Shown: piece by piece, positions 1-8,046 of the stretch
Layout: each line of letters begins with the position of its first letter
Numbering within the stretch: the first letter of the stretch is position 1
Source of the DNA: Pelagibacterium limicola
Lineage (GTDB): Bacteria > Pseudomonadota > Alphaproteobacteria > Rhizobiales > Devosiaceae
Reading direction: 5' to 3'
Length of the DNA: 64,000 bases
Assembly (NCBI RefSeq): GCF_015694405.1
Contig: NZ_JADQDB010000006.1
Location: 248,001-312,000 of the forward strand
Notes under the pieces: model-generated
Databases searched by the model: none
Seen by the model: only the letters and a program-made list of their open reading frames with translations
Told to the model about the DNA's origin: nothing
Position numbers and translations under genes: made by a program

Positions 1-2
1 TT

Positions 3-935
3 TCCATCGCCGTTCAGATGGACCCCATCGAAACCATCAATCCCCTTGGCGATTCGAGCTTTGCCCTGATGCTCGAGGCACAGAATCGCGGCCATACCCT
101 GTTCTATTATACCCCTCAATCCCTAGCCCAGCGCGGCGACACCGTCACCGCCCGTGTCCACGCGATCGCGGTCGACGATAAGGACAAGGGCCTGCATTTC
201 ACCCTTCGAGACTGGCAGAAAACCGATCTCTCTACGCTCGATGTCATCCTGCTCCGCCAGGATCCGCCCTTCGACATGAACTACATCACGACGACCCACA
301 TGCTCGAGCGGATCCATCCCAAGACCCTTGTCGTCAACCACCCCGGGGAAGTGCGCAACGCGCCCGAAAAAATCCTTGTGACAAGCTTTCCCGAACTGAT
401 GCCCGATACACTCATTACGCGCGACGAGCGGGAAATCCGCGAGTTCCGCGCCGAATTCGGCGATATCATCATCAAGCCCCTGTTCGGCAATGGCGGGGCG
501 GGCGTGTTCCGCGTCAAGCCCGACGATGAAAATCTCGGCTCGCTTCTCGAGATGTTCAACGCCAATTTCCGCGAGCCCTTTATGGTCCAGCGCTATCTGC
601 CCGAGGTGCGCAAGGGGGACAAGCGCATCATCCTCGTGGATGGCAAGCCCGCCGCCGGGCTCAATCGCGTGCCCCAGCCGGGCGAAGTGCGTTCCAATAT
701 GCACGCCGGCGGACGGCCCGAGCTTTCCGAACTGACTAGACGCGAACACGAGATCTGCGAGATCATCGGCCCCGAACTCAAAAAGCGTGACCTCATATTT
801 GTCGGCATCGACGTCATCGGCGACTACCTCACCGAGATCAACGTCACGTCTCCCACCGGTATCCGCGAAGTCCGCCGCTTTGGCGGACCCGACATCGCCG
901 CCATGGTCTGGGACGCCATCGAGGGACGGCGCTAA
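3..935 (+). CDS. gshB: Glutathione synthetase, 5' end outside window
   Basis: ATP-dependent ligase joining gamma-glutamylcysteine to glycine, the second step of glutathione synthesis in the cytoplasm. The frame is open to the left edge and reads S-I-A-V-Q before the first visible Met (position 18). GshB proteins typically begin with a few residues followed by VAVQMDP, so the true start lies just outside the window and only about ten residues are missing. The ATP-grasp fold is visible: [17 protein letters not shown] (about residues 150-166 from the visible Met) and the C-terminal [12 protein letters not shown] metal/ATP-binding segment. The length is normal for the family (about 315 residues). 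Confidence 0.95.
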   Translation, partial: SIAVQMDPIETINPLGDSSFALMLEAQNRGHTLFYYTPQSLAQRGDTVTARVHAIAVDDKDKGLHFTLRDWQKTDLSTLDVILLRQDPPFDMNYITTTHMLERIHPKTLVVNHPGEVRNAPEKILVTSFPELMPDTLITRDEREIREFRAEFGDIIIKPLFGNGGAGVFRVKPDDENLGSLLEMFNANFREPFMVQRYLPEVRKGDKRIILVDGKPAAGLNRVPQPGEVRSNMHAGGRPELSELTRREHEICEIIGPELKKRDLIFVGIDVIGDYLTEINVTSPTGIREVRRFGGPDIAAMVWDAIEGRR

Positions 936-952
936 GGGCATGCTGGGTACAC

Positions 953-968
953 TGATTCACGTGGAACA
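953..968. promoter_or_regulatory. parS-like motif between gshB and marC
   Basis: The 16-mer TGATTCACGTGGAACA matches the general bacterial parS consensus TGTTTCACGTGAAACA at 14 of 16 positions, with the central TTCACGTG intact. It is intergenic, ending just before the ribosome binding site of marC, and lies about 21 kb from dnaA. Binding by ParB is inferred from the motif only. Confidence 0.4.
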
Positions 969-980
969 GGGGGAGATCGC

Positions 981-1607
981 TTGAACGCCAGCTTTCTGGT
1001 CGCCTTTGCGACGTTTTTCGCAACTGTCGGCGTTGCCGACATCGCCTTCATCTTTGCGGGGCTGACCCAGAACAACACGGCGCGCGACCGATTTATTTTT
1101 GCAACGCGCGGCGTCCTGATCGCGACGGGCATCCTCTTGTTCTTCGGGGTGGTGGGAAACCTCATACTCGATCTCTTCGGCATCACCCTGCCGGCTCTGC
1201 GCGTCGCCGGCGGTATTCTCCTGCTGCTGATCGCCATCGACATGGTGTTTGCGCGGCATTCGGGTGGCACCGGTACGACGAGCGAAGAAGAGGAAGAGGG
1301 CATGACCCGCAATGATATCTCGGTCTTCCCGCTCGCCATGCCGCTACTCGCCGGACCTGGCGCGATCAGCGCGGTGATCCTGCTCACCACCGGGGCTAAC
1401 ACCGACTTCGAATTCTGGCTGGTGCTTCTGGCGCTCGTGGCAACGCTCTTTATCGCCTGGCTGACGCTGCTCGTTGCCATCCCCATCCAGAAACTCATGG
1501 GCCGCACGGGCCTCGCCGTGCTGACCCGCGTGGTCGGAATCCTGCTCGCAGCGCTCGCCGTCCAGTTCGTATTCGACGGCGTGCGCGATTCGGGGCTTCT
1601 GGGGTGA
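981..1607 (+). CDS. MarC family integral membrane protein
   Basis: A 208-residue inner-membrane protein of the MarC (UPF0056) family. Its physiological substrate is not established, and the old link to multiple antibiotic resistance is doubtful. About six hydrophobic segments are visible. The loop after the third contains an acidic run (TSEEEEEGMT, about residues 96-105), and the family-like LAMPLLAGPGAISAVILLT follows. The start is TTG at 981, preceded by a strong AGGGGGAG five bases upstream. No ATG lies near the conserved N-terminus. It follows gshB closely and may be read through from it. Confidence 0.85.
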   Translation: MNASFLVAFATFFATVGVADIAFIFAGLTQNNTARDRFIFATRGVLIATGILLFFGVVGNLILDLFGITLPALRVAGGILLLLIAIDMVFARHSGGTGTTSEEEEEGMTRNDISVFPLAMPLLAGPGAISAVILLTTGANTDFEFWLVLLALVATLFIAWLTLLVAIPIQKLMGRTGLAVLTRVVGILLAALAVQFVFDGVRDSGLLG

Positions 1608-1619
1608 GAAACTCCCCGC

Positions 1620-2468
1620 CTATTTGAGCGCGGTGCACCGCCCCTGGGCGGCAAGACGCAGATAGTTGCGCGGCTCGCAACCGGTGAGGAAGAACTGGAT
1701 CCACTCCTGTTCGTTGCCGTAATAGACATTACGATCCACCTCGCCCCTGACCCCAGGGACCGTGCCCGTCTGGGTATACTGCCAGAACGCCCACGGCCGG
1801 TTGCGATAACGCTCATGAGGCTGGGCCGCGACCGAGCGCAGCCACATCGGATTATCGAGCGGCACGCCCTCGAGAATGTCGCGGTGGAAATTGATGTCAG
1901 TGTAGATGATCGGCACCTTGCCGGTATGGGCTTCCATGCCGGCAAGCATGATGCGGATTTTCTCGAGCACCTCTTCGCGGCTCAGATTGGGGCGGCACGC
2001 GGAATGGTTGTTCCATTCGAGGTCGAGCACAGGCGGCAGCGCATCGTGCTCCACGGGGACATTCTGGGCGAACCAGGCCACCTGCTCGTGCGCCGGGCGG
2101 CACCAATAGACGAAATGATAGGCACCGCGCGGGATGCCCGCTGCGCGGGCGGCTCGCCAGTTTTCGTGAAAGCGGCGGTCGAGGTGATCCCCGCCATCCG
2201 TCGCCTTGATGAAGGCAAAGCGCGTTCCCGCCCGCGCCACCGCGTGCCAATCGATCTGTCCCTGATGGTGCGACACGTCGATGCCGTGGATCGGAAGCGA
2301 ATGCGCCCGTGCCACGCCGGGATGCGGTTTGTTGTCTCCCTTGGCGGGATAGTAATTGTGCCCGCAGGCCGCGAGGGCTCCGGCGAGGACCAGACCCGCG
2401 AGCAGGCCCACTGCATGGCGAACGAACGGGGCTTTCTTGTTCTCCGGGGAACGCAGGCCAAGGGGCAT
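1620..2468 (-). CDS. GH25 family lysozyme-like lipoprotein
   Basis: A 282-residue secreted muramidase-like protein of glycoside hydrolase family 25, expected to cleave the MurNAc-GlcNAc bond of peptidoglycan. The N-terminus has a basic region (ENKKAPFVRH), a hydrophobic stretch and the lipobox LAAC, so it is probably a lipoprotein. The GH25 barrel begins at GIDVSHHQGQIDW, and the catalytic acidic pair is visible in DLEWNN after strand four. The WQYTQTGTVPG segment near the C-terminus is also typical. No phage genes surround it, so a chromosomal cell-wall role is more likely than a phage endolysin. It lies downstream of a lone receiver gene on the same strand. Confidence 0.88.
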   Translation of the reverse strand: MPLGLRSPENKKAPFVRHAVGLLAGLVLAGALAACGHNYYPAKGDNKPHPGVARAHSLPIHGIDVSHHQGQIDWHAVARAGTRFAFIKATDGGDHLDRRFHENWRAARAAGIPRGAYHFVYWCRPAHEQVAWFAQNVPVEHDALPPVLDLEWNNHSACRPNLSREEVLEKIRIMLAGMEAHTGKVPIIYTDINFHRDILEGVPLDNPMWLRSVAAQPHERYRNRPWAFWQYTQTGTVPGVRGEVDRNVYYGNEQEWIQFFLTGCEPRNYLRLAAQGRCTALK

Positions 2469-2479
2469 CGGGCGGTAAA

Positions 2480-2512
2480 CCTTTCAATTTGCATAAAATG
2501 CCAAGTGAAAGG
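2480..2512. repeat. Nested inverted repeat before the GH25 gene
   Basis: The arms CCTTTCA (2480-2486) and TGAAAGG (2506-2512) flank an inner GCAT-AAA-ATGC dyad (2491-2501). It begins 12 bases upstream of the GH25 start, between that gene and the upstream receiver gene. It could be an operator, or a hairpin in the transcript coming from the receiver gene; the sequence does not decide. Confidence 0.4.
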
Positions 2513-2559
2513 TCTAATGAGGCCTTTTGCGTTAAAGGGGCCCTCACGGAAAGGGTTAA

Positions 2560-2949
2560 TCAGGCGTAAAGGTCGTTTCGCCTGCGCTTATGCGTGAGCG
2601 CGCGTGCCCGCGCGATTACCGCGCGCGGATCATAGGGTTTGGCAAAAAACCGGGTGCGGTCCACCCCTTTTGCCGGGTCTCTGCCGGAGGTGACAAGCAC
2701 GGGCACGTCGGGCCGGGTCTTTTCGACAAGATCGGCCAGATCGAGCCCGTTTCTGAGCCCCGGCATTTCGACATCGGTAAAAACGAGCCCGATATGCTCG
2801 CGCTCGGCGAGAATATCGATGGCTTCATCGGCACTGCCCGCTTCGATGACGGCAAAGCCGGCATCCGAGAGCGCGAGCGCCATATCGAGGCGCACGAGCG
2901 GATCGTCCTCGACCACGAGCACGGCGCCATTGGTATTGACCGTTTTCAT
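2560..2949 (-). CDS. Single-domain response regulator (receiver only)
   Basis: A 129-residue CheY-like protein with a complete receiver fold and no output domain. The acidic pocket is VVEDD near the N-terminus, the phosphoacceptor Asp is in VFTDVEMPG (about residue 59), the conserved Ser/Thr is in VLVTSGRD, and the Lys is in FFAKPYD. The start has AGGAG eight bases upstream. No histidine kinase is adjacent. Alphaproteobacterial stand-alone receivers of this kind often act in phosphorelays or general stress signalling, but the partner here is unknown. Confidence 0.88.
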   Translation of the reverse strand: MKTVNTNGAVLVVEDDPLVRLDMALALSDAGFAVIEAGSADEAIDILAEREHIGLVFTDVEMPGLRNGLDLADLVEKTRPDVPVLVTSGRDPAKGVDRTRFFAKPYDPRAVIARARALTHKRRRNDLYA

Positions 2950-3103
2950 CTTGGTTTACTCCTGACCAGCCCTTTGCGGCGGCAGGCTCCCCGTCGGCAG
3001 GCCGGACGGTTCATCTGTTCGTTCGCACAATGGCTTGGGCCAGCGAAAGTTCCTCGCGAAGGGTTCGCGCCCCATGCATGGCCGCCCTGCGCTCAGCACA
3101 AAT

Positions 3104-3118
3104 GTTCTATTAATGTTC
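3104..3118 (+). promoter_or_regulatory. LexA-type SOS box upstream of comM
   Basis: The sequence GTTC-TATTAAT-GTTC matches the alphaproteobacterial LexA operator GTTC-N7-GTTC exactly. It lies 62 bases before the comM start and abuts a possible -35 element (TTGTCG, 3119-3124), which is where a LexA repressor would block transcription. No other GTTC-N7-GTTC was noticed in the intergenic regions of the window. Confidence 0.55.
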
Positions 3119-3180
3119 TTGTCGAGGCTTCCCGATGCTGCTAGCGTCCGGCATGTTTGGGGGCAACAGGAGGGTCGGGC

Positions 3181-4707
3181 ATGGCCACTTCGATTGCGAC
3201 GGTGGCGTTCGAGGGCATAAGGGCTGTCCCCGTGGACGTGCAGGTGCAGATTTCACCCGGTTTTCCAAGGTTCAATATCGTGGGGCTACCCGACAAGGCG
3301 GTCGGCGAAAGCCGCGAACGCGTCCGCGCCGCCTTGATTGCTTCGGGGCTGGCGCTACCGGCCAAGCACATATCGGTCAATCTCGCGCCCGCCGACCTGC
3401 CCAAGGAAGGCAGTCATTACGACCTGCCCATTGCGTTGGCCTTGATGGCAGCCATGGGCGCGATACCGGCTGACATGCTCGATAAATATTTCGTGCTTGG
3501 CGAACTTGCGCTCGATGGCCGCATTTCGCGCGTGCCCGGCATATTGCCCGCCGCAATCGCTGCCAATGGCGAGGAACGTGGCATCATTTGCCCGGCAGCC
3601 TGCGGTCCGGAGGCCGCATGGGCCGGCGGCGAGATCGACATTATCGCCGTCGAAAGCCTTTTTGCGCTCGTCAATCACCTTGCCGGGCGCCAGATCGCGG
3701 CGCGACCGGTCCCCCAGAAGGCCTTGGCGGTCGAAGGCGAGGAAGATCTGGCCGACATCAAGGGCCAGGAGCTTGCCCGCCGCGCGCTCGAGATCGCCGC
3801 AGCCGGCGGGCACAATTTTCTGATGGTTGGACCGCCGGGCGCCGGCAAATCCATGCTGGCCCAGCGCCTGCCCTCGATCCTGCCTCCGCTCGATCCAAGG
3901 GAGATGCTCGATGTATCGATGATCGCATCGATCGCCGGCACGCTGCGCAACGGCGCGCTCTCGGACCGCCGCCCCTTTCGCGCACCTCACCATTCGGCCT
4001 CGATGGCAGCCCTTGTGGGGGGTGGACACAATGCGCGTCCGGGGGAAGTGTCGCTGGCCCATAACGGGGTCCTGTTTCTCGACGAGTTGCCCGAATTCCA
4101 GCCCCAGGTGCTCGACAGTCTGCGCCAGCCGCTCGAGAGTGGCCAAACGGTGATCGCCCGAGCCAATGCCAAGGTCACCTACCCTGCCCGCGTACAGCTC
4201 GTGGCCGCCATGAACCCGTGCAAATGCGGCATGGCCGGTACGCCCGGCCACACCTGCCGCCGGGGCGACAAATGCGCTGCCGACTATCAGGGGCGGATTT
4301 CCGGACCTTTCCTCGACCGTATTGATATCCGCATCGACGTACCTGCCGTCTCGGCCGCTGACATGATCGGCAGGGGCGGAGGTGAAGGCGAAGCGAGTGC
4401 CAGCGTTGCGGCGCGCGTTGCCCGCGCGCGAAAAATCCAGCGTGATCGTTATCTGGCGCTCGGCGCCGAGGGCGTCTTCACCAATGCGGCCGCCTCTTCG
4501 CGGATCATCGAGGCGGTGGTTGACCCCGACGCCGAAAGCCGCGCCTTGCTGTTGCGCGCGGCCGAAGCCTTTTCGCTCTCGGCCCGCGCCTATCACCGGG
4601 TCCTGAAGGTTGCGCGCACGCTGGCCGATCTTTCGGGCAGCGAGGCGGTCAAAAAAACCCATATCGCCGAAGCCTTGAGCTACCGGCTCAACATGACGGC
4701 GGCATGA
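3181..4707 (+). CDS. comM: YifB/ComM family Mg-chelatase-like AAA+ ATPase
   Basis: A 508-residue protein of the YifB/ComM family. In naturally competent bacteria ComM is a hexameric helicase that promotes branch migration during integration of transforming DNA; in others its role is unclear. It has an N-terminal Lon-protease-like fold (TVAFEGIRAVPVDVQVQISPGFP), then the AAA+ Mg-chelatase domain with Walker A GPPGAGKS (about residue 217), Walker B VLFLDELPEF and a Cys-containing insert (MNPCKCGMAGTPGHTCRRGDKC). The start at 3181 is preferred over an upstream start at 3157 because AGGAGG precedes it and homology begins here. A LexA-type box lies upstream. Confidence 0.93.
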   Translation: MATSIATVAFEGIRAVPVDVQVQISPGFPRFNIVGLPDKAVGESRERVRAALIASGLALPAKHISVNLAPADLPKEGSHYDLPIALALMAAMGAIPADMLDKYFVLGELALDGRISRVPGILPAAIAANGEERGIICPAACGPEAAWAGGEIDIIAVESLFALVNHLAGRQIAARPVPQKALAVEGEEDLADIKGQELARRALEIAAAGGHNFLMVGPPGAGKSMLAQRLPSILPPLDPREMLDVSMIASIAGTLRNGALSDRRPFRAPHHSASMAALVGGGHNARPGEVSLAHNGVLFLDELPEFQPQVLDSLRQPLESGQTVIARANAKVTYPARVQLVAAMNPCKCGMAGTPGHTCRRGDKCAADYQGRISGPFLDRIDIRIDVPAVSAADMIGRGGGEGEASASVAARVARARKIQRDRYLALGAEGVFTNAAASSRIIEAVVDPDAESRALLLRAAEAFSLSARAYHRVLKVARTLADLSGSEAVKKTHIAEALSYRLNMTAA

Positions 4708-5264
4708 TGGACAGCGCGTTGAGGGTTTTCACAAAGCTCGCCGTCAACAATGCGCTCGCTAACTTGAGGCTGGCCCAGGCGGTTGCATCGCTCTCCCAAG
4801 CCGACTTCGAGGCCCCGCGGACGGGCTTTTTCCCCTCGCTCAAGGCAACGCTCAACCACATTCTCATTATCGATTGGTTCTATATTGACGCGATCAGGGG
4901 CGGAACGCTCGGGCCCCAAGCGTGGGCCGATGAGACCCCGTTCGGGGATGCGGCAAGCCTTTATGTCGCGCAACGCAAGAGCGATCTTCAGCTTTTCGCC
5001 TTCTGCCAAGGGCTCGCACCGCACGACCTTGCCGCGCCTGTTCACCTCCACCGCCAGTCCCGCATCCAGACGGAACGGCTCGACGACGTTCTGAGCCATC
5101 TTTTCCAGCATCAGACCCACCACCGCGGGCAGGCTCACGCAATGCTCTCGGGCACCCCGACCGCCCCGCCCCAGCTCGATGAATTCATCACCGCGGACGA
5201 CGCAAAGTTCCGGTCCGAGGAATTGAGCGCCTTCGGCTGGGACGAAACCGCGCTGGGTTTCTGA
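4704..5264 (+). CDS. DinB family protein
   Basis: A 186-residue member of the DinB/YfiT four-helix-bundle superfamily. These are usually metal-binding proteins and often thiol-dependent transferases; the substrate here is unknown. The three metal-ligand histidines typical of the family are visible: LNHILIIDW near residue 50 and HLFQHQTHHRGQAH near residues 130-145. The start overlaps the comM stop (ATGATG around 4704), so the two genes are probably translationally coupled. The name DinB comes from damage-inducible B. subtilis relatives, which is notable given the SOS box ahead of comM. It is not DNA polymerase IV. Confidence 0.88.
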   Translation: MMDSALRVFTKLAVNNALANLRLAQAVASLSQADFEAPRTGFFPSLKATLNHILIIDWFYIDAIRGGTLGPQAWADETPFGDAASLYVAQRKSDLQLFAFCQGLAPHDLAAPVHLHRQSRIQTERLDDVLSHLFQHQTHHRGQAHAMLSGTPTAPPQLDEFITADDAKFRSEELSAFGWDETALGF

Positions 5265-5300
5265 GGATCTCCCTGCTGGACTTTCGGCCCGGTTTTTCTT

Positions 5301-5318
5301 AATGTAATCGATATCATT
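5301..5318. promoter_or_regulatory. 18-bp imperfect palindrome before the aldo/keto reductase
   Basis: AATGTAATCGATATCATT is symmetric in its outer AATG/CATT and in its central ATCGAT. It lies in the 190-base gap between dinB and the aldo/keto reductase, about 137 bases before the start. It looks like a repressor operator; the regulator is unknown. A partial resemblance to a Fur box is too weak to name it. Confidence 0.3.
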
Positions 5319-5454
5319 GTGGCTGCGGGATAGTATTGCCCGCCGTCGCGCCCATCAGAACATCGTCAGATTTTTCAATGCTTCCGGCAGCGTGCTTCAG
5401 CGCATCTGCCAGGATCGTCCCGTCGTCTCGACACCGAACTTTGGAGATAAAGCC

Positions 5455-6297
5455 ATGTCATCCGATGCCACTTTGACCCTCAACACCGGACACACCATCC
5501 CCTCGCTCGGCCTCGGTGTCTGGCGCATGACCGACGAGGAAGCCGCCTATATCGTCAGCGCAGCGATCACCGCTGGATACCGTCATATCGATACCGCCCA
5601 GGGCTACCACAACGAACAAGGCGTCGGCGAAGGCCTGCGCCGCGCGGGAATCGGGCGCGGGGCGGTCTTTGTGACCTCAAAGCTCCGTACGCGCGATTTC
5701 GGCTATGACAATGCCCTGCGCTCATTCGACGAGACGGCCAAAAGGCTCGCGCTCGAAACCCTCGATCTCTTCCTCATCCACTGGCCGATGCCGGCCTTCG
5801 ATCTTTACGTCGAGACCTGGAAGGCGCTGGTCGCGCTCCACCGCGAGGGCCGCATCGCATCGGTCGGGGTGTCCAACTTTCTCCCTGAACACATTGAGCG
5901 CATCGCCGACGAAACCGGCGTCCTGCCCGCCGTCAACCAGCTCGAACTTCATCCCTATTACCAGCAGCGCGATGTCCGCAATTTGCACGCCGAGCACGGC
6001 ATCGTCATCGAAAGCTATAGCCCGCTGGGCGGCAACGGCGCGCCGATCCTCGCCGATCCGGCGGTCAAGGCCATCGCGGACAAGCACGGCAGGACCCCGG
6101 CACAGATCGTCATACGCTGGCACATTGAGGAAGGGCTCGTCGTCCTGCCCAAAACCGCCAACCGGGCGCGCCTTGCCGAAAATGCCGACGTTTTCGCGTT
6201 TTCGCTCGATGGCGACGACATGACGATGCTTCGCGGCCTCGATCGCCCGGACGGAAAGACCCTTCCGCACCCCAAAGACATGAACGACATGTTCTGA
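5455..6297 (+). CDS. Aldo/keto reductase
   Basis: A 280-residue NADPH-dependent oxidoreductase of the aldo/keto reductase superfamily (AKR), probably of the 2,5-diketo-gluconate-reductase/YafB-YqhE type acting on small carbonyls. The catalytic tetrad is visible: Asp and Tyr in HIDTAQGYHNE, Lys in VFVTSKL and His in LFLIHWPMP. The (beta/alpha)8 signatures GVSNFLPEHIERI and VLPKTANRARLAENADVF are also present. An upstream in-frame start at 5317 would add 46 unrelated residues; the start at 5455 has GGAGA eight bases upstream. Its tail is convergent with prfC. Confidence 0.93.
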   Translation: MSSDATLTLNTGHTIPSLGLGVWRMTDEEAAYIVSAAITAGYRHIDTAQGYHNEQGVGEGLRRAGIGRGAVFVTSKLRTRDFGYDNALRSFDETAKRLALETLDLFLIHWPMPAFDLYVETWKALVALHREGRIASVGVSNFLPEHIERIADETGVLPAVNQLELHPYYQQRDVRNLHAEHGIVIESYSPLGGNGAPILADPAVKAIADKHGRTPAQIVIRWHIEEGLVVLPKTANRARLAENADVFAFSLDGDDMTMLRGLDRPDGKTLPHPKDMNDMF

Positions 6298-6319
6298 CGT
6301 TCGGCCGAAGGGCGAGGCC

Positions 6320-7885
6320 CTACGCCGCCTCGCCGCGGTCCCGCGTCGCCATGAAGGTCAGTTGCGGGAAGTCCTTGGCGCAGCGGTCGATTTCCCACTG
6401 GCTGGGGGCGAGGAACACCGGGTCGCCATAACGATCCTCGGCGATGTTGAGCCGATGCAGCGCCGCAAATTTTTCGAACTGCGCCTTGTCGGCGACCTTG
6501 ACCCAGCGCGCCGTGACATATTGCGCCGGTTCGATACGGATCGGAACCGAATATTCGGCCTGTGCCCGGCTCGTCAGCACCTCGAGCTGCAGCGGACCGA
6601 CCGCGCCCACGTAATAGCCAGCGCCGAGAGAGGGCTTGAACACCTGCACGACCCCCTCCTCGGCCAGGTCGGACAAAGCCTTGGCGAGCTGCTTGGTCTT
6701 GCTGGCATCCGAAAGATGCACGCGGCGCAGGATTTCGGGCGCGAAATTGGGAATGCCCGTCACCGTCACGTCCGGGCCTTCGGTCAGCGTGTCGCCCACC
6801 GAAAGCGTCCCGTGATTGGGAATGCCGACCACGTCCCCGGCCAGCGCTTCCTCGGCCAGTTCGCGCTCGCGGGCAAAAAAGAACATCGGGTTGGTGACCT
6901 TGAGATCCTTGCCCGAGCGCACGTTCTTCAACCGCATCCCACGCTTGAGCGCCCCCGAGGCCACGCGCACGAAAGCCACGCGATCGCGGTGGTTGGGGTC
7001 CATATTGGCCTGCACCTTGAAAACGAACCCCGTGCATTTATCGCCCGCCGGGTCGACCGGTTCGGGGAGTGCCGGCTGGGGCCGCGGCGGCGGCGCAAAC
7101 CGGCACACAGCTTCGAGAAGGTGCTTGACGCCCACCGATTTCAGCGCCGAGCCAAAATAGACCGGTGTCAGATGGCCAGCGAGATAGGAGTCGAGATCAA
7201 AGCGCGGCAGCGAGTCCCGGGCCAGTTCAAGGCCTTCCATCGCCCCGCTGATAGTCAAATTCTGGCTGTCGGCAAAGCGCGCCGCCAGCACCTCCACCCC
7301 CGGGGCATCGACGGAAATCGTCCCGTCAGGCGCCACGAACCGTCCCGTTTCGAGATCGATCATGCCGTTGAAGTCGACCCCCGCCCCCACCGGCCACATC
7401 ATCGGCGCAGTGTCCAGCGCAAGCGTTTCCATGATTTCGTCAAGGATTTCGAGCGTATCGCGCGCTTCGCGATCGATCTTGTTGACGAAGGTGATGATGG
7501 GAATGTCGCGCAGCCGGCAGACCTCGAAGAGCTTTCGCGTCTGCGCTTCGATGCCTTTGGCCGCATCGATCACCATGATCGCCGAATCGACCGCTGTCAG
7601 CGTCCTGTAGGTATCTTCCGAAAAATCCGCGTGGCCGGGCGTATCGAGAAGATTGAGCGTTAATCCCATATGCTCGAAGGTCATCACGCTCGAGGTGATC
7701 GAAATGCCGCGTTTCTGCTCGATTTCCATCCAGTCCGAGCGGGTGCGCCGCCGCTCCCCGCGCTCCTGCACCTCGCCGGCTAGATGGATCGCGCCCGAGG
7801 CCAGAAGCAGTTTTTCGGTGAGCGTCGTCTTGCCCGCGTCCGGATGAGAGATGATGGCAAAGGTGCGGCGGGAAAGGTGGTTCAA
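6320..7885 (-). CDS. prfC: Peptide chain release factor 3
   Basis: A 521-residue translational GTPase that recycles class I release factors RF1/RF2 from terminated ribosomes. The G motifs are G1 SHPDAGKTTLTEK, G3 DTPGHADF and G4 NKID. RF3-type domains II and III follow (GVVQVFKPSLGAGYYVGAVGPLQLEVL). The start is TTG at 7885 (LNHLSRRTFAIIS) with GGAGA about ten bases upstream, giving the normal RF3 length of about 525. The longer open frame to 8011 would add 42 residues with no family match and would run into the divergent MFS operator. Confidence 0.95.
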   Translation of the reverse strand: MNHLSRRTFAIISHPDAGKTTLTEKLLLASGAIHLAGEVQERGERRRTRSDWMEIEQKRGISITSSVMTFEHMGLTLNLLDTPGHADFSEDTYRTLTAVDSAIMVIDAAKGIEAQTRKLFEVCRLRDIPIITFVNKIDREARDTLEILDEIMETLALDTAPMMWPVGAGVDFNGMIDLETGRFVAPDGTISVDAPGVEVLAARFADSQNLTISGAMEGLELARDSLPRFDLDSYLAGHLTPVYFGSALKSVGVKHLLEAVCRFAPPPRPQPALPEPVDPAGDKCTGFVFKVQANMDPNHRDRVAFVRVASGALKRGMRLKNVRSGKDLKVTNPMFFFARERELAEEALAGDVVGIPNHGTLSVGDTLTEGPDVTVTGIPNFAPEILRRVHLSDASKTKQLAKALSDLAEEGVVQVFKPSLGAGYYVGAVGPLQLEVLTSRAQAEYSVPIRIEPAQYVTARWVKVADKAQFEKFAALHRLNIAEDRYGDPVFLAPSQWEIDRCAKDFPQLTFMATRDRGEAA

Positions 7886-8009
7886 GGTGGGTTGTCTCCG
7901 GAGTCCGGCGAAAGGCTCGACCCTAACGCGCCGGGCTCCTCTAGCGCAAAACCGGCCCTTTGCGAAGGCCGGAGCGATAAAAGCACTTGCCAAGGGGTTT
8001 GACTTGATC

Positions 8010-8035
8010 ATAAAACAAGGTGTAGCTTGTTTTAT
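8010..8035. promoter_or_regulatory. Perfect 10-bp inverted repeat operator before the MFS gene
   Basis: ATAAAACAAG (8010-8019) and CTTGTTTTAT (8026-8035) are exact reverse complements separated by six bases. A likely -35 (TTGACT, 7999-8004) lies just upstream and a weak -10 (TAGCTT, 8023-8028) falls inside the repeat, so a bound dimer would cover the promoter. This is the classic layout for TetR- or MarR-type repression of a drug exporter. No such regulator gene is adjacent. Confidence 0.65.
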
Positions 8036-8046
8036 TGGTGACCGTC

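Noticed and set aside
1620-2468. Prophage endolysin
   Set aside because: The GH25 protein has a lipoprotein signal and no phage structural, holin or integrase genes are near.
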